A stretch of DNA of 64,000 bases from NCBI GenBank assembly GCA_017355425.1, contig CP070233.1, forward strand, positions 2,521,501 to 2,585,500, read 5' to 3'. The notes under the pieces are model-generated. The model searched no databases, was not told where the DNA came from, and worked only from the letters and a program-made list of their open reading frames with translations. The position numbers and the translations under genes are program-made. Numbering within the stretch: position 1 is the stretch's first letter; each line of letters begins with the position of its first letter. Of the stretch, positions 35,387 through 44,852 are shown in pieces. The DNA is from Dolichospermum sp. DET69. Lineage in GTDB: Bacteria; Cyanobacteriota; Cyanobacteriia; Cyanobacteriales; Nostocaceae.

Positions 35387-36541
35387 TTATCCAGAAATGG
35401 TATCACTTGTTCCTAAAGCTATAACAGCATTTTGTCCACCAAAACCAAAACTAAAACATAACCCTTGCTGAATTTTACTTGCTTGTGCTGATGTGATCAA
35501 GTTTAAATTGAACTCTGGTTGCTGTAGTCCCACACAAGGAGGTAAAATTCCCTGCTGTAATGCCATTAATGAAAAGGCTACACCTAAAGCTCCAGATGCT
35601 CCTAATGTATGACCTGTGCTACCTTTAGTGGAACTAATCGCTAATTTTGTCGGAAATAAGCTTTGGATAATTTTGCTTTCAATGCGGTCATTTAACTGAG
35701 TCGCTGTACCATGAGTATGAATGTAGTCTATGTCCGTGGGTGTGATCTGACTACGTTCTAAACATTGTTTAATTGCCATAATTGCACTTTTACCCGTTGG
35801 TTCTGGTGAATTTCCATGATATGCGTCCGCTGTTAGTCCAAAACCTAAAATTTCTCCATAAATCTTGGCTTGTCTTTGAGTTGCTAACTCCGCAGACTCA
35901 AGCATCAAGACAGCACCACCTTCACCTAATACCAACCCTTCCCGCTGCAAATCAAAGGGATAAGCCCCTGTTTTCGCTAAAGCCCCCATTTGCTGAAATC
36001 CGGCAATTGTCAGTGGGGTAATAGGTGCTTCTATTGCCCCTGCAATTACTCGTTGATATTGTCCAGATTTAATTAACATAGCAGCTTGAGCGATCGCCCA
36101 AATTCCCGTTGCACAAGCCGCCATTGGTGCTAAAACTGCCCCTGTTGCCCCAATTTGTTGTGCCACAGCGATCGCATTCATATTAGGTAAAGTATTTAAC
36201 CAGTGATCTAAATTTACTCCGTTTTCTTGCCCATACATCTGTCGGGCCATCATCTCCCAAGATGCTTGATAACTCCGACTAGAACCAATAACTACAGCAC
36301 AATCAGCCAATGGTGCTACTAATTGGGCATCCTCTAAAGCTGAGGTAACAACTATTTCCGTTAGTGTATTTAATAAAGAGGGTTTTTCAGCAATTAATCC
36401 CAGGGGAATCATTCCCAATTCAGGAAATAGTTGATGTAATTTAATCCCAGTTTTTCCTAATAGTAAATTTTGCCAACTAGTCTCTAAGCTTTTACCTAAA
36501 GCGGAAACTAGACCAATACCCGTAACAACAACCCTAACCAA
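35387..36541 (-). CDS. Beta-ketoacyl-ACP synthase (KAS I/II-like)
   Basis: The 384-residue thiolase-fold enzyme has the complete Cys-His-His triad: MAACATGIWAIAQ (Cys), IHTHGTATQLND (His) and GSTGHTLGASGALG (His), plus the N-terminal VVVTGIGLVSALGKSLETSW and the C-terminal GFGGQNAVI. It extends acyl-ACP with malonyl-ACP. It is about 30 residues shorter than typical FabF and is not next to acpP or other fab genes, so it may be a second, specialised KAS, for example for glycolipid or polyketide chains. It starts with TTG at 36541, directly adjoining a heptanucleotide repeat with no ribosome site visible. Confidence 0.88.
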   Translation of the reverse strand: MVRVVVTGIGLVSALGKSLETSWQNLLLGKTGIKLHQLFPELGMIPLGLIAEKPSLLNTLTEIVVTSALEDAQLVAPLADCAVVIGSSRSYQASWEMMARQMYGQENGVNLDHWLNTLPNMNAIAVAQQIGATGAVLAPMAACATGIWAIAQAAMLIKSGQYQRVIAGAIEAPITPLTIAGFQQMGALAKTGAYPFDLQREGLVLGEGGAVLMLESAELATQRQAKIYGEILGFGLTADAYHGNSPEPTGKSAIMAIKQCLERSQITPTDIDYIHTHGTATQLNDRIESKIIQSLFPTKLAISSTKGSTGHTLGASGALGVAFSLMALQQGILPPCVGLQQPEFNLNLITSAQASKIQQGLCFSFGFGGQNAVIALGTSDTISG

Positions 36542-36579
36542 TTTTAGATTTTAGATTTTAGATTTTAGATTTTAGATTT
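36541..36579. repeat. Heptanucleotide tandem repeat (ATTTTAG)5
   Basis: Five exact copies of ATTTTAG and a partial sixth abut the TTG start codon of the KAS gene, so the array lies where its leader and ribosome site should be. Heptameric short tandem repeats are typical of filamentous cyanobacteria. Confidence 0.95.
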
Positions 36580-36654
36580 CAAGGAAAAATTCACAAAAGT
36601 CAGTAGCCAGAATCCTTATAAAACTACTATTTGCAACTGACTACTGACTAATGA

Positions 36655-37431
36655 CTACTGACCAGGTTGGAAATTTTCTGCACCTTTCGTAACTTTAGCA
36701 GACTCAATGCGATCGCCTTGCTGGATTTTGTTAACTACATCAAAACCTTTGGTAACATGACCAAACACAGCATAGTTACCATCCAAGAAGGATAAATCTG
36801 CTAAAGCAAAGTAAAATTGAGAAGAAGCAGAATCAGGGGATTGTGATCTGGCCATAGCGATCGCCCCTTGCTTATGCTGTAACTCAGGCTTCTCAGTAAT
36901 TGTCTTACTGTAAATAGGCTGTGTTGCGCCTTTGGGCTTAATTTCTAAAGGTATACGGCGCTCACTTCCAGTTTTAGAATCAATATAACCACCTGTTCCC
37001 AGTCTATTTTCGGGGAATTTTGGATCTTTGCCTTGTGGATCTCCACCTTGAACTACAAAAGGTTGAGGATCACGGACAACGCGATGGAATACTAAACCGT
37101 CATAAACGCCTTTTTGTACCAAATCCACAAAATTACCAGCAGTAATTGGTGCATTTGTGCCATCTATTTCCATCTCAATTGGTGCGCCTTTAACGGTCAT
37201 CACCACCGTAGCTTTACCTTCAAGACGTGGTAAACCTTTCAGACCAGGAACACTCTCACTAGTAGTTTCTGATACTGTTTTTGCGCTAGTAGTAGCACTG
37301 TTAGTTGTTGCTGAGGTAGCTGTTGCTGCTGGGGATGTACTAGAGGATGTTGTATTGCTTGTACATCCTCCCAAGGTCAAAGTACCAATCATCAACAGAA
37401 CTACAAAAAATTGTGGAAATTTTAACCGCAT
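36655..37431 (-). CDS. Cyclophilin-type peptidyl-prolyl isomerase, lipoprotein
   Basis: From ATG 37431 the protein has a lipoprotein signal ([20 protein letters not shown], then GGC, with the lipobox Cys near residue 24). A low-complexity Ser/Thr/Ala linker of about 45 residues follows, then a cyclophilin domain ([74 protein letters not shown]). The catalytic Arg-Phe-Gln set is visible. It should fold proteins outside the cytoplasmic membrane, in the periplasm or lumen. It lies downstream of ycf4 on the same strand, with a palindrome between them, so cotranscription is uncertain. Confidence 0.9.
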   Translation of the reverse strand: MRLKFPQFFVVLLMIGTLTLGGCTSNTTSSSTSPAATATSATTNSATTSAKTVSETTSESVPGLKGLPRLEGKATVVMTVKGAPIEMEIDGTNAPITAGNFVDLVQKGVYDGLVFHRVVRDPQPFVVQGGDPQGKDPKFPENRLGTGGYIDSKTGSERRIPLEIKPKGATQPIYSKTITEKPELQHKQGAIAMARSQSPDSASSQFYFALADLSFLDGNYAVFGHVTKGFDVVNKIQQGDRIESAKVTKGAENFQPGQ

Positions 37432-37469
37432 TGTTAGTAACTGCATTAACCAAAGTATTTTAATTTTTA

Positions 37470-37500
37470 GATCCCCGACTTCTTTGAAAAGTCGGGGATC
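37470..37500. repeat. Dispersed palindrome downstream of ycf4
   Basis: GATCCCCGACTT and AAGTCGGGGATC with a 7-base loop, 19 bp after the ycf4 stop on the minus strand. It is a copy of the 4547-4577 palindrome. Confidence 0.85.
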
Positions 37501-37519
37501 TTATTATTCACAAAAATGC

Positions 37520-38089
37520 CTAGAGTCCTTCTAAGGATACTCCTAAAAAACGAGCTAACTGGGCGCCTTGGGTTTCCAAATCAGCCAAAGATAATGGTTG
37601 ACCTACTCTTGTGAGAGGAATATCCCTTCTACCCTTAACCCGAAGATACAAAGCCCGTTGAGGATTCAGACCTTCTTTAATCACAATTCTGACAGATTGG
37701 ACATCTTTGATCCGTCCGTCAATTTGGATTTGACGGTTTTTCCCTGGAAAACCCCAACGAAAAATTTTTAATGTCCCTGTTTCCTGATTGAACTCATTAT
37801 AGCCGCCGCCTAAATCCCATAAAACTACTAGCCATAAATATGTGGCTAATAGCAAGCCAGCAGTACCATATAATCCCATCACCAATCCTTGAGGGACAAA
37901 TATTAGTTGCGTTGCATCAGTAACTATGAGTAAATTAACTTTGAGATAACTAGAGATACCAGCTAAGAAAAAACCAGTGGCTCCCATAGTCACAATGCTT
38001 GCCCACCAGTAGTTACTAAACCGACGGGAACCAAGGACTTTTTTATAAAGGAGGTTCTCGCTTTTGTTGATTGATGTTGATACCGTCAT
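37520..38089 (-). CDS. ycf4: Photosystem I assembly protein Ycf4
   Basis: The ATG at 38089 (MTVSTSINKSENLLYKKVLG) gives 189 residues, the usual Ycf4 length; the longer frame to 38152 adds an unlikely extension. Two N-terminal membrane helices (WWASIVTMGATGFFLAGISS and GLVMGLYGTAGLLLATYLWL) precede a stromal/cytoplasmic domain with GYNEFNQETGTLKIFRWGFP and the C-terminal RRDIPLTRVGQPLSLADLE. Ycf4 is a thylakoid scaffold for assembling photosystem I. It is divergent from psbD, a conserved arrangement. Confidence 0.95.
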   Translation of the reverse strand: MTVSTSINKSENLLYKKVLGSRRFSNYWWASIVTMGATGFFLAGISSYLKVNLLIVTDATQLIFVPQGLVMGLYGTAGLLLATYLWLVVLWDLGGGYNEFNQETGTLKIFRWGFPGKNRQIQIDGRIKDVQSVRIVIKEGLNPQRALYLRVKGRRDIPLTRVGQPLSLADLETQGAQLARFLGVSLEGL

Positions 38090-38493
38090 TAAACTACCTT
38101 GGACAATATTCTCAAGTCTGCCACTGAAGCAGCCTAGATTGCAAGTTATCAATGGGATGAGAACGAATGTTATTCTGTAATTAAGCGCACATTTTCCGCG
38201 CCTACACCAATATTTCTGAGAAAACCTGTGTCAAATTGTTAAAATTCTGATATTAGTAGTATTGAAGATCCTAAATATTTAACTTTCTGTCTCATATCCA
38301 GCGCAAACTCTGACGAATGTGATAAGTTAAGAATCATTACGGTACCACAATCTAGATTACTAGTTAATGGTAGCTACTCATGTCATGGGATAATTTATGA
38401 GAAATGATCACTTTGTCAAGTAGTCAGTTCTCACAATCTTAGTATCTGCAAAGCTGCCAAGATTGTCAAAAAAACGTTGAATTCCTCACAGCA
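38090..38493. other. ycf4-psbD divergent region, upstream part
   Basis: About 400 bp of AT-rich sequence with the ycf4 promoter and probably the distal psbD promoter. No gene is visible. The structured element follows immediately. Confidence 0.5.
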
Positions 38494-38835
38494 GGTCAGT
38501 AACCCAGCCCTAAAGGGACTGAGCTTGCAAGAGAAATCAAACAAGCTGTACTGACCAGACCACCTAGAAATAGGTAGCCGTTATTTGAGTCACGACACCC
38601 CGGAATGCGAAGCTAGTTCCCTGCTCTGTCATTTGCAATTAAACAGTTTTAAGGTCACTGAAACAGTGTTGCAAGTATAACAAGCTCTTATAACAGGTCG
38701 AAGCTAACATCACCCCAGAAATGGGAGTTGGTTTTTCAGGTTTCCAATCAAAAAACCTGACTAAAATTTAAGATTCAAAGCGGTTAAAACCGCCCGTGTC
38801 GCTTCCCTCTCAGCCCTAAAGGGACTGAGTTTCCC
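38494..38835 (+). ncRNA. Structured RNA element in the psbD leader (HEARO/omega-RNA-like)
   Basis: At least seven stems can be drawn on the plus strand: GGTCAGTA (38494-38501) with TACTGACC (38549-38556), enclosing AGCCC/GGGACT and AGCTTG/CAAGCT; ACCTA-GAAA-TAGGT (38562-38575); GACA..GGAA/TTCC..TGTC (38594-38630); CACTG-AAA-CAGTG (38656-38668); CCCA-GAAA-TGGG (38714-38725); CAGGTTT/AAACCTG (38737-38759); GCGGTT-AA-AACCGC (38780-38793); CTCAGCCC-TAAA-GGGACTGAG (38809-38829). Two GAAA tetraloops fix the strand. The opening (GGGACTGAGCTTGCAAGAGA) resembles what I remember of HEARO, the omega RNA of IscB. No IscB gene is present. The element ends about 100 nt before psbD and would be part of its leader if transcribed through. 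Confidence 0.6.
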
Positions 38836-38933
38836 GCATACCGCGAGGTCTTATGATATAAATCGGTAAAACACTGAAACACTGCTTAAAAAAAACGTTG
38901 TACTTTTAGTAAAAAAACGAGGATTTTAGTTAA

Positions 38934-39989
38934 ATGACCATCGCAGTTGGACGCGCCCCTAGTAGAGGGTGGTTTGACGTATTAGACGACTGGTTAAAGC
39001 GCGATCGCTTCGTATTCGTAGGCTGGTCAGGAATATTATTATTCCCCTGTGCCTTCCTTGCGTTAGGCGGTTGGCTAACCGGTACAACCTTCGTCACATC
39101 TTGGTATACCCACGGACTAGCATCCTCCTATTTAGAAGGAGCTAACTTTCTCACAGTAGCAGTATCCACACCAGCTAATAGCATGGGACATTCCCTGTTG
39201 TTCCTGTGGGGTCCTGAAGCTCAAGGTGACTTCACCCGTTGGATTCAACTGGGTGGTTTGTGGCCTTTCGTAGCCTTACATGGTGCTTTCGGTCTGATTG
39301 GCTTTATGTTACGCCAATTTGAAGTAGCCCGTCTTGTAGGTCTTCGTCCTTATAACGCTCTTGCTTTCTCCGGTCCTATTGCCGTATTCGTCAGCGTTTT
39401 TCTGATGTATCCTTTAGGACAATCCAGCTGGTTTTTTGCCCCCAGCTTTGGAGTAGCCGCAATTTTCCGTTTCCTCCTATTCCTCCAAGGTTTCCATAAC
39501 TGGACACTTAACCCCTTCCACATGATGGGTGTAGCAGGTATCTTAGGTGGGGCTTTACTTTGTGCCATTCATGGTGCGACAGTAGAAAACACCCTATTTG
39601 ATGATGGTGAAGGTTCAAACACTTTCCGCGCCTTCAATCCTACCCAAGCTGAAGAAACCTACTCCATGGTGACAGCAAACCGTTTCTGGTCACAGATTTT
39701 CGGTGTTGCTTTCTCCAACAAACGTTGGTTACACTTCTTCATGTTGTTTGTCCCAGTTACAGGACTGTGGATGAGTTCCATTGGTATCGTTGGTTTAGCA
39801 TTAAACCTGCGGGCTTATGACTTCGTTTCCCAAGAATTACGGGCAGCAGAAGACCCAGAGTTTGAAACTTTCTATACCAAAAATATTTTGCTAAACGAGG
39901 GTATCCGCGCTTGGATGGCTCCTCAAGATCAACCCCACGAACAGTTCGTATTCCCAGAGGAGGTACTCCCACGTGGTAACGCTCTCTAA
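38934..39989 (+). CDS. psbD: Photosystem II reaction centre protein D2
   Basis: D2 pairs with D1 to bind the primary electron-transfer cofactors of photosystem II in the thylakoid membrane. The 351 residues align from [20 protein letters not shown] to the end. Visible landmarks are the redox Tyr D region [13 protein letters not shown], the chlorophyll and iron histidines in [19 protein letters not shown] and [13 protein letters not shown], and the C-terminal [25 protein letters not shown] ribosome site lies at 38919-38922, 11 bp before the ATG. Its last 17 bp overlap psbC. The unusual feature is the structured element upstream. Confidence 0.98.
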   Translation: MTIAVGRAPSRGWFDVLDDWLKRDRFVFVGWSGILLFPCAFLALGGWLTGTTFVTSWYTHGLASSYLEGANFLTVAVSTPANSMGHSLLFLWGPEAQGDFTRWIQLGGLWPFVALHGAFGLIGFMLRQFEVARLVGLRPYNALAFSGPIAVFVSVFLMYPLGQSSWFFAPSFGVAAIFRFLLFLQGFHNWTLNPFHMMGVAGILGGALLCAIHGATVENTLFDDGEGSNTFRAFNPTQAEETYSMVTANRFWSQIFGVAFSNKRWLHFFMLFVPVTGLWMSSIGIVGLALNLRAYDFVSQELRAAEDPEFETFYTKNILLNEGIRAWMAPQDQPHEQFVFPEEVLPRGNAL

Positions 39990-41355
39990 TAGAGTTATTA
40001 GTGGTGGACGCGACCAAGAATCCAGCGGTTTCGCTTGGTGGTCCGGCAACGCCCGTCTAATCAATTTATCTGGTAAACTGCTTGGCGCTCACGTAGCCCA
40101 TGCTGGTTTAATCGTCTTCTGGGCTGGAGCAATGACTTTATTTGAAGTCTCTCACTTCGTCCCAGAAAAGCCCATGTATGAACAAGGCTTGATTCTGCTT
40201 CCTCACATTGCCACATTGGGTTGGGGCGTTGGTGCGGGTGGTGAAGTTTTTGATACATTCCCATATTTTGTTGTCGGTGTACTTCACTTAATTTCCTCCG
40301 CAGTTCTAGGTTTTGGCGGTATTTATCATGCCGTTCGTGGTCCTGAAACCTTAGAAGAATATTCTTCTTTCTTTGGTTATGACTGGAAAGACAAGAACAA
40401 AATGACCAACATCATCGGCTTCCACCTGATTATCTTAGGATGTGGTGCGTTGTTGTTGGTGCTGAAGGCTATGTTCTTCGGTGGAGTTTATGATACCTGG
40501 GCTCCAGGTGGTGGTGATGTGCGTGTGATTACTAATCCCACACTTAATCCAGCCATTATCTTCGGTTATCTAATCAAAGCTCCTTTCGGTGGCGAAGGCT
40601 GGATTGTGAGCGTTGATAACATGGAAGATCTTATCGGCGGTCACATCTGGGTTGCTTTGATTTGCATTGCCGGTGGTATCTGGCACATCTTCACTAAGCC
40701 TTTTGCTTGGGCGCGTCGGGCTTTGATCTGGTCAGGTGAAGCTTATCTTTCCTATAGCTTAGGCGCTCTTTCCTTGATGGGCTTTATCGCTTCTATCATG
40801 GTTTGGTATAACAACACTGCATACCCCAGCGAATTCTTTGGTCCTACTGGTCCTGAAGCTTCTCAAGCACAAGCTTTAACCTTCTTGATTCGTGACCAAC
40901 GCTTAGGTGCTAACGTCGGTTCTGCTCAAGGTCCTACCGGTCTAGGTAAATACTTGATGCGCTCTCCTACTGGTGAAATCATCTTCGGTGGTGAAACCAT
41001 GCGCTTCTGGGATTTCCGTGGTCCTTGGTTAGAGCCTCTTCGTGGTCCTAACGGTCTTGATTTAGAAAAAATCAAGAACGATATTCAACCTTGGCAAGCA
41101 CGTCGTGCCGCTGAATACATGACACACGCTCCTCTGGGTTCTTTGAACTCTGTGGGTGGTGTAGCTACAGAAATTAACTCCTTTAACTATGTGTCTCCTC
41201 GCGCTTGGTTGGCGTGTTCACACTTCGTTTTAGGATTCTTCTTCCTCATTGGTCACTTGTGGCACGCAGGCCGCGCCCGTGCTGCTGCTGGTGGTTTTGA
41301 GAAAGGTATTAACCGTGATACAGAACCAGTCATGTTTATGCCTGACCTTGACTAG
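39973..41355 (+). CDS. psbC: Photosystem II CP43 chlorophyll protein
   Basis: CP43 is the inner antenna of photosystem II and contributes a ligand to the Mn4CaO5 cluster. The 460 residues begin with GTG inside psbD (overlap 17 bp), the classic cyanobacterial and plastid arrangement allowing coupled translation. Six membrane helices are recognisable, with chlorophyll-binding His in [20 protein letters not shown] and the large lumenal loop containing [20 protein letters not shown], where the Glu and Arg near the Mn cluster lie. It ends with [20 protein letters not shown]. Confidence 0.98.
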   Translation: MVTLSNRVISGGRDQESSGFAWWSGNARLINLSGKLLGAHVAHAGLIVFWAGAMTLFEVSHFVPEKPMYEQGLILLPHIATLGWGVGAGGEVFDTFPYFVVGVLHLISSAVLGFGGIYHAVRGPETLEEYSSFFGYDWKDKNKMTNIIGFHLIILGCGALLLVLKAMFFGGVYDTWAPGGGDVRVITNPTLNPAIIFGYLIKAPFGGEGWIVSVDNMEDLIGGHIWVALICIAGGIWHIFTKPFAWARRALIWSGEAYLSYSLGALSLMGFIASIMVWYNNTAYPSEFFGPTGPEASQAQALTFLIRDQRLGANVGSAQGPTGLGKYLMRSPTGEIIFGGETMRFWDFRGPWLEPLRGPNGLDLEKIKNDIQPWQARRAAEYMTHAPLGSLNSVGGVATEINSFNYVSPRAWLACSHFVLGFFFLIGHLWHAGRARAAAGGFEKGINRDTEPVMFMPDLD

Positions 41356-41401
41356 GATTTTCTTAGTTCGATTTCATTACTGACAATATAATGTTTTTTA
41401 T

Positions 41402-41431
41402 AGCTCTTGCATGACAGCAAGGGCTTTTTTT
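41402..41431 (+). terminator. Intrinsic terminator of psbDC
   Basis: AGCTCTTGC and GCAAGGGCT form a 9-bp stem (one G-T pair) with loop ATGACA, followed by seven T. It lies 46 bp after the psbC stop. Confidence 0.92.
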
Positions 41432-41518
41432 GATGGTTTGTTTGAGGATTTTACTCACCTATATAGCGGTATGCACTTGAATGAGATACATCATAGCCCC
41501 CTCCTTGCTTGCGGGGAG

Positions 41519-41683
41519 CTACGGTGTACACACAAGTCTTCTAGAGTTGCCCCACAACGTTTAGATCCCCCCAACCCCCCTTAAAAAGGGGGGCTAAATT
41601 CTTCAAAGTCCCCCTTTTTAAGGGGGATTTAGGGCGATCGGATCACGTTTAGCATCCTGTCTAGAGATGTGTGTACACCGTAG
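41519..41683. mobile_element. 165-bp MITE with 16-bp TIRs and 11-bp target duplication
   Basis: CTACGGTGTACACACA (41519-41534) and TGTGTGTACACCGTAG (41668-41683) are exact inverted repeats. CTTGCGGGGAG flanks both sides (41508-41518 and 41684-41694), a perfect 11-bp target-site duplication. The interior carries CCCCCTTAAAAAGGGGG and CCCCCTTTTTAAGGGGG hairpins and no ORF. The TIR shares GGTGTA and the duplication length with the element at 34979. Confidence 0.93.
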
Positions 41684-41694
41684 CTTGCGGGGAG

Positions 41695-42041
41695 GGGGTT
41701 GAGGTTGGGGTTCTTGTATCTCACTCAACTAAAAAACGCTACATAACCCATATTCCGCACTTCATTTTGTAATATGCGAATATTTCCTTAATTTTATTTT
41801 TTATTGTTTTTAACAATACATATTTTATCAAATATTTTAAGTTTTAATACGTAATCTTTTAACCCTTATTAAGCATAATTCTTGAAAAGGCTCATACTAC
41901 ATTATGAAGTGCGGAATGTCGGATATAAATTTATAATGTGTTTAGTATTTTCATGTATAAAATTATCTTATATAGATATAATTATTTATACATTACTGAT
42001 ATTATGCGATTATACGAATAAATTCTGTAGAGAGTGAACTC
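41695..42041. other. AT-rich upstream region of the outer-membrane-type protein
   Basis: About 350 bp, very AT-rich. It contains CATATTCCGCACTTCATTTTG (41749-41769) and the complement-like ATTATGAAGTGCGGAATGTCG (41902-41922), a loose inverted pair around a gap of about 130 bp that may be another decayed element. The promoter of the next gene must lie near the right end; AGAGAG precedes its ATG. Confidence 0.4.
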
Positions 42042-43031
42042 ATGAATAAGTTAAAGTTCGGCACATCTGTATTAACAGTTACTGCTAGTTTGTTAATGGG
42101 AACATCAATCAATCAAGTAGTTATGGCTGAGGAAGTTGTTGCAGAACCAATCACTCAGCCCGCTGTTATGGATGAAGTTGTTGCGACATCAATCACTGAT
42201 GAAAAAAGTGAACCTCATCCTCAAGCAGGAACTTTCACTTATAGCGCAGGTGATTTATTTGCAAATGTACCACTAGATTTAAATATATTTTGCAAAAGTT
42301 ATCCTTTAAATTCTCGCTGTACTGAGCGTTCTATTCCAGCAAAACCACAGACGGAAGAATCAAAACCACAGCCAGAAAAATCTCAACCTACAGAAGAAAC
42401 TAGCCAAACTCCTAGAAAAACTAGTGGTTGGGCAATTACACCTGAAATTAGTACATTAGGTATTGGTGCAACAGTTACCAAATCTATCACACCTAATATC
42501 AATGCTAAAGTTGGGATTAATGGTTTAGGCGTAAGTGGAGACTTTGACGAATCTGGTGTCAAGTATAATGCTAACCTCAATCTATTCAATGTTTCTACTT
42601 TAGTTGATTACCATCCTTGGAACAATGCTGGTTTTCGTTTGACTGGAGGCTTGGTATTTCAAGATAACAATATAGAAGGAACTGGGAAAGCTACTGATAA
42701 TGGAACGATTCAGATAGGTGACAACACATACACAAAAAATCAACTTCCATCAGTAAAAGCCAAGGTTTCCTTCGCCAATAGTGTCGCACCATATATTGGA
42801 CTTGGTTGGGGTAATGCAGTTAAACCTGGAAAACATTGGGGATTTTCAGCTAATTTGGGTGTAATGTTTGCGGGTTCTCCAAAAGTAGATTTAACAGCAC
42901 CGGGAGCAGACCCAACCGTCCTGGCACAAGTTCAGGCTGACATCGAAAAAGAAAGAAAACAACTAGAGGATGATCTCAATGGGTTCAATATTTATCCTGT
43001 TCTTTCTCTTGGTATTTCTTACCAATTTTAG
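42042..43031 (+). CDS. Putative outer-membrane beta-barrel protein
   Basis: The 329-residue protein has a signal peptide (MNKLKFGTSVLTVTASLLMG, cleavage after VVMA near 29). A Pro/Glu/Lys/Gln-rich low-complexity linker follows (about 95-125). From about 130 to the end there are alternating hydrophobic strands and turns (WAITPEISTLGIGATVTKSI, APYIGLGWGNA, KHWGFSANLGVMF) ending in NIYPVLSLGISYQF. The terminal aromatic residue is the usual signal for outer-membrane insertion. It resembles small OmpW/opacity-type barrels; no substrate can be named. It is monocistronic. Confidence 0.75.
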   Translation: MNKLKFGTSVLTVTASLLMGTSINQVVMAEEVVAEPITQPAVMDEVVATSITDEKSEPHPQAGTFTYSAGDLFANVPLDLNIFCKSYPLNSRCTERSIPAKPQTEESKPQPEKSQPTEETSQTPRKTSGWAITPEISTLGIGATVTKSITPNINAKVGINGLGVSGDFDESGVKYNANLNLFNVSTLVDYHPWNNAGFRLTGGLVFQDNNIEGTGKATDNGTIQIGDNTYTKNQLPSVKAKVSFANSVAPYIGLGWGNAVKPGKHWGFSANLGVMFAGSPKVDLTAPGADPTVLAQVQADIEKERKQLEDDLNGFNIYPVLSLGISYQF

Positions 43032-43208
43032 ATAACAATTTGGGGGTGCGTTAGATGTTGAAAATGTGTTCATTATTACTTAGTTATCAAATTTGACGCA
43101 CCCTACAATAAATGTTTAGTATCATATTTGCGTAAATCAGACTTTTAATATTCCCACTGACCAGTTGCTATAATTAAATTAACTTGTATTTTATTCTCAG
43201 ATATACAA

Positions 43209-43835
43209 ATGATAATAACCAAACATCGGGCTAATAGAGTGATGCTTTATAACATCAGTTGGCAACAGTTTGAAAATCTCTTAAAAGATTTAGGAGAAAA
43301 CCGTGCTGCTAGAGTGGCTTATGATGATGGAACTTTGGAAATTATGACACCTTTACCAGAACACGAATCTTATAAAGAAGTAATTAGTGATGCAGTTAAA
43401 GATATCGCTGAAGAGTTGGATTTAGACTATGAAAGTTTAGGTTCAACTACCTGGAAAAAAGAAGGCAAAATGGTAGGAATAGAGGCAGATAATTGCTTTT
43501 ATTTTCAAAATGAAGCATTAGTTAGGGGTAGATTAGATTTAGATTTACAAAGAGATCCACCTCCTGATTTAGCACTAGAAATTGATATTACTAATAAGTC
43601 TTTAAATCGGTTTCCGATTTATGCTCGGTTGGGAGTTCCTGAAATTTGGTGTTATGATTCGGGTGAATTGAAGATTTATCTTTTGCAACATGGGGAATAT
43701 ATAGAATCTGAGAGAAGTTTAGTATTTCCTAGTTTAGAAATTCGGGATTTACCTAAATTAATTGAACAAAATCGGTTAAATGGTAGACGGGCAATTAGAA
43801 AAGCAGTGCGGGAATGGGTACATCAAAAGAGATAA
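43209..43835 (+). CDS. Uma2-family putative nuclease (DUF820)
   Basis: The 208-residue protein has the Uma2/DUF820 pattern with a PD-(D/E)XK-like fold: RVAYDDGTLEIMTPLPEHES, VGIEADNCFYFQNE, PPDLALEIDITNKSLNRFPI then YARLGVPEIWCYD. The acidic residues and the DLALEID block are kept. These genes are very abundant in cyanobacterial genomes; a nuclease function is predicted from fold but mostly untested. It is alone, preceded by a GGGTGCG...CGCACCCTAC dispersed repeat at 43044-43105. Confidence 0.88.
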   Translation: MIITKHRANRVMLYNISWQQFENLLKDLGENRAARVAYDDGTLEIMTPLPEHESYKEVISDAVKDIAEELDLDYESLGSTTWKKEGKMVGIEADNCFYFQNEALVRGRLDLDLQRDPPPDLALEIDITNKSLNRFPIYARLGVPEIWCYDSGELKIYLLQHGEYIESERSLVFPSLEIRDLPKLIEQNRLNGRRAIRKAVREWVHQKR

Positions 43836-43850
43836 AAATAGGAAAAATAT

Positions 43851-44684
43851 TTATCCCCCTACATTCATTGCTGCTAAAAATGCTTTTTGACTGACATCTT
43901 TATAAATTGTTTGCAAATATTTCATTACCAAATCACCAGCAGGTGAATTAGTTGTATTTTCCTCATCTTTTGCTAAAGGAATTGTTCCTAATGTATCTAA
44001 AACTGTTTCACTTACAGCCGGGGAAATTACGACTAAAGACGATTCTAAAGGTTCTGCATATTGCCAAAAATCATCTATTTTAACGGGATATTGATTTTGA
44101 GAAATTTCTGGTTGAATTTCTGCTATTTCCTGAATTGTCTCGACGTTTTTACTACTGCGTAATTGACGTAAATCGCTGATAATCCGCTCTTTTGTCCGTC
44201 CACGTAATTGAAATAATACAAAAGGATCTTCACTAAAGCGATCGCCTAATTGATAATATACTGCACCTATATGTTTACAAGGAACCACTTTATCAGGACA
44301 AGAACATTTACCATGAACATCACCCAGAGTAAATGGAAACAATGATAAACCGTTACTAATAAAAACTTCTTCAATATTTTGTGGCATTTCTCCCGCTAAT
44401 AACTTAGCAGCAAACAGCGCCTTTTGGGACATTGTTTCCACAACATAACCCCATTCTTCTTCAGTAAAAGCATCAAGAGATAAAGAAACTTTATAAGGTT
44501 CTACTTCACTCCCTTGGACTCTAGCTAATACTTTGGCAGCTTTAAATTTAATACTCAGAACATTTCCTTGTCGAGAATAATTTCTGGCCCGTTCTAAGCG
44601 CTTTTTAAATCGGTAAGAATCTAGTAAATCTAACCATCTTTGTGACCACCATTCCCGACTCGCTTGTAAAGTTTCGTTGCTCAT
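43851..44684 (-). CDS. SWIM zinc-finger protein
   Basis: The 277-residue protein carries a SWIM motif, GKCSCPDKVVPCKHIGAVYY (CxC...CxH), near residues 126-145. The N-terminal region has the conserved REWWSQRWLDLLDSYRFKKR and ARNYSRQGNVLSI of a family often found next to SNF2-type helicases in bacteria. SWIM domains bind DNA or proteins through one zinc ion. The SNF2 helicase 1 kb away (45688) is on the other strand and belongs to another operon, so partnership is not supported. It converges closely on the Uma2 gene (15 bp between stops). Confidence 0.88.
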   Translation of the reverse strand: MSNETLQASREWWSQRWLDLLDSYRFKKRLERARNYSRQGNVLSIKFKAAKVLARVQGSEVEPYKVSLSLDAFTEEEWGYVVETMSQKALFAAKLLAGEMPQNIEEVFISNGLSLFPFTLGDVHGKCSCPDKVVPCKHIGAVYYQLGDRFSEDPFVLFQLRGRTKERIISDLRQLRSSKNVETIQEIAEIQPEISQNQYPVKIDDFWQYAEPLESSLVVISPAVSETVLDTLGTIPLAKDEENTTNSPAGDLVMKYLQTIYKDVSQKAFLAAMNVGG

Positions 44685-44832
44685 AATTAATGCGAAAATA
44701 AAATGATTTTAGCCTATAAAAAAGTATTATGGTGGGCAATGCCCAGCCTACTTTAAATTTTTTATGTATTATTGAAGATTCTGCTATCAAACATTTTTTT
44801 AGGTGCATCTGAAAATATTTGATACACCATAA

Positions 44833-44852
44833 GAGATTTTTAAAACATCCTC
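44833..44852. repeat. TIR relic of the nadE-type MITE
   Basis: TTTTTAAAACATCCTCTAAA matches the right end of the elements at 34680-35270 and abuts the stop codon of the VOC gene. It appears to be a solo end. Confidence 0.6.

Noticed and set aside
39973-39989. Frameshift or error at the psbD-psbC junction
   Set aside because: Overlap of psbC with psbD and a GTG start are normal in cyanobacteria and plastids.
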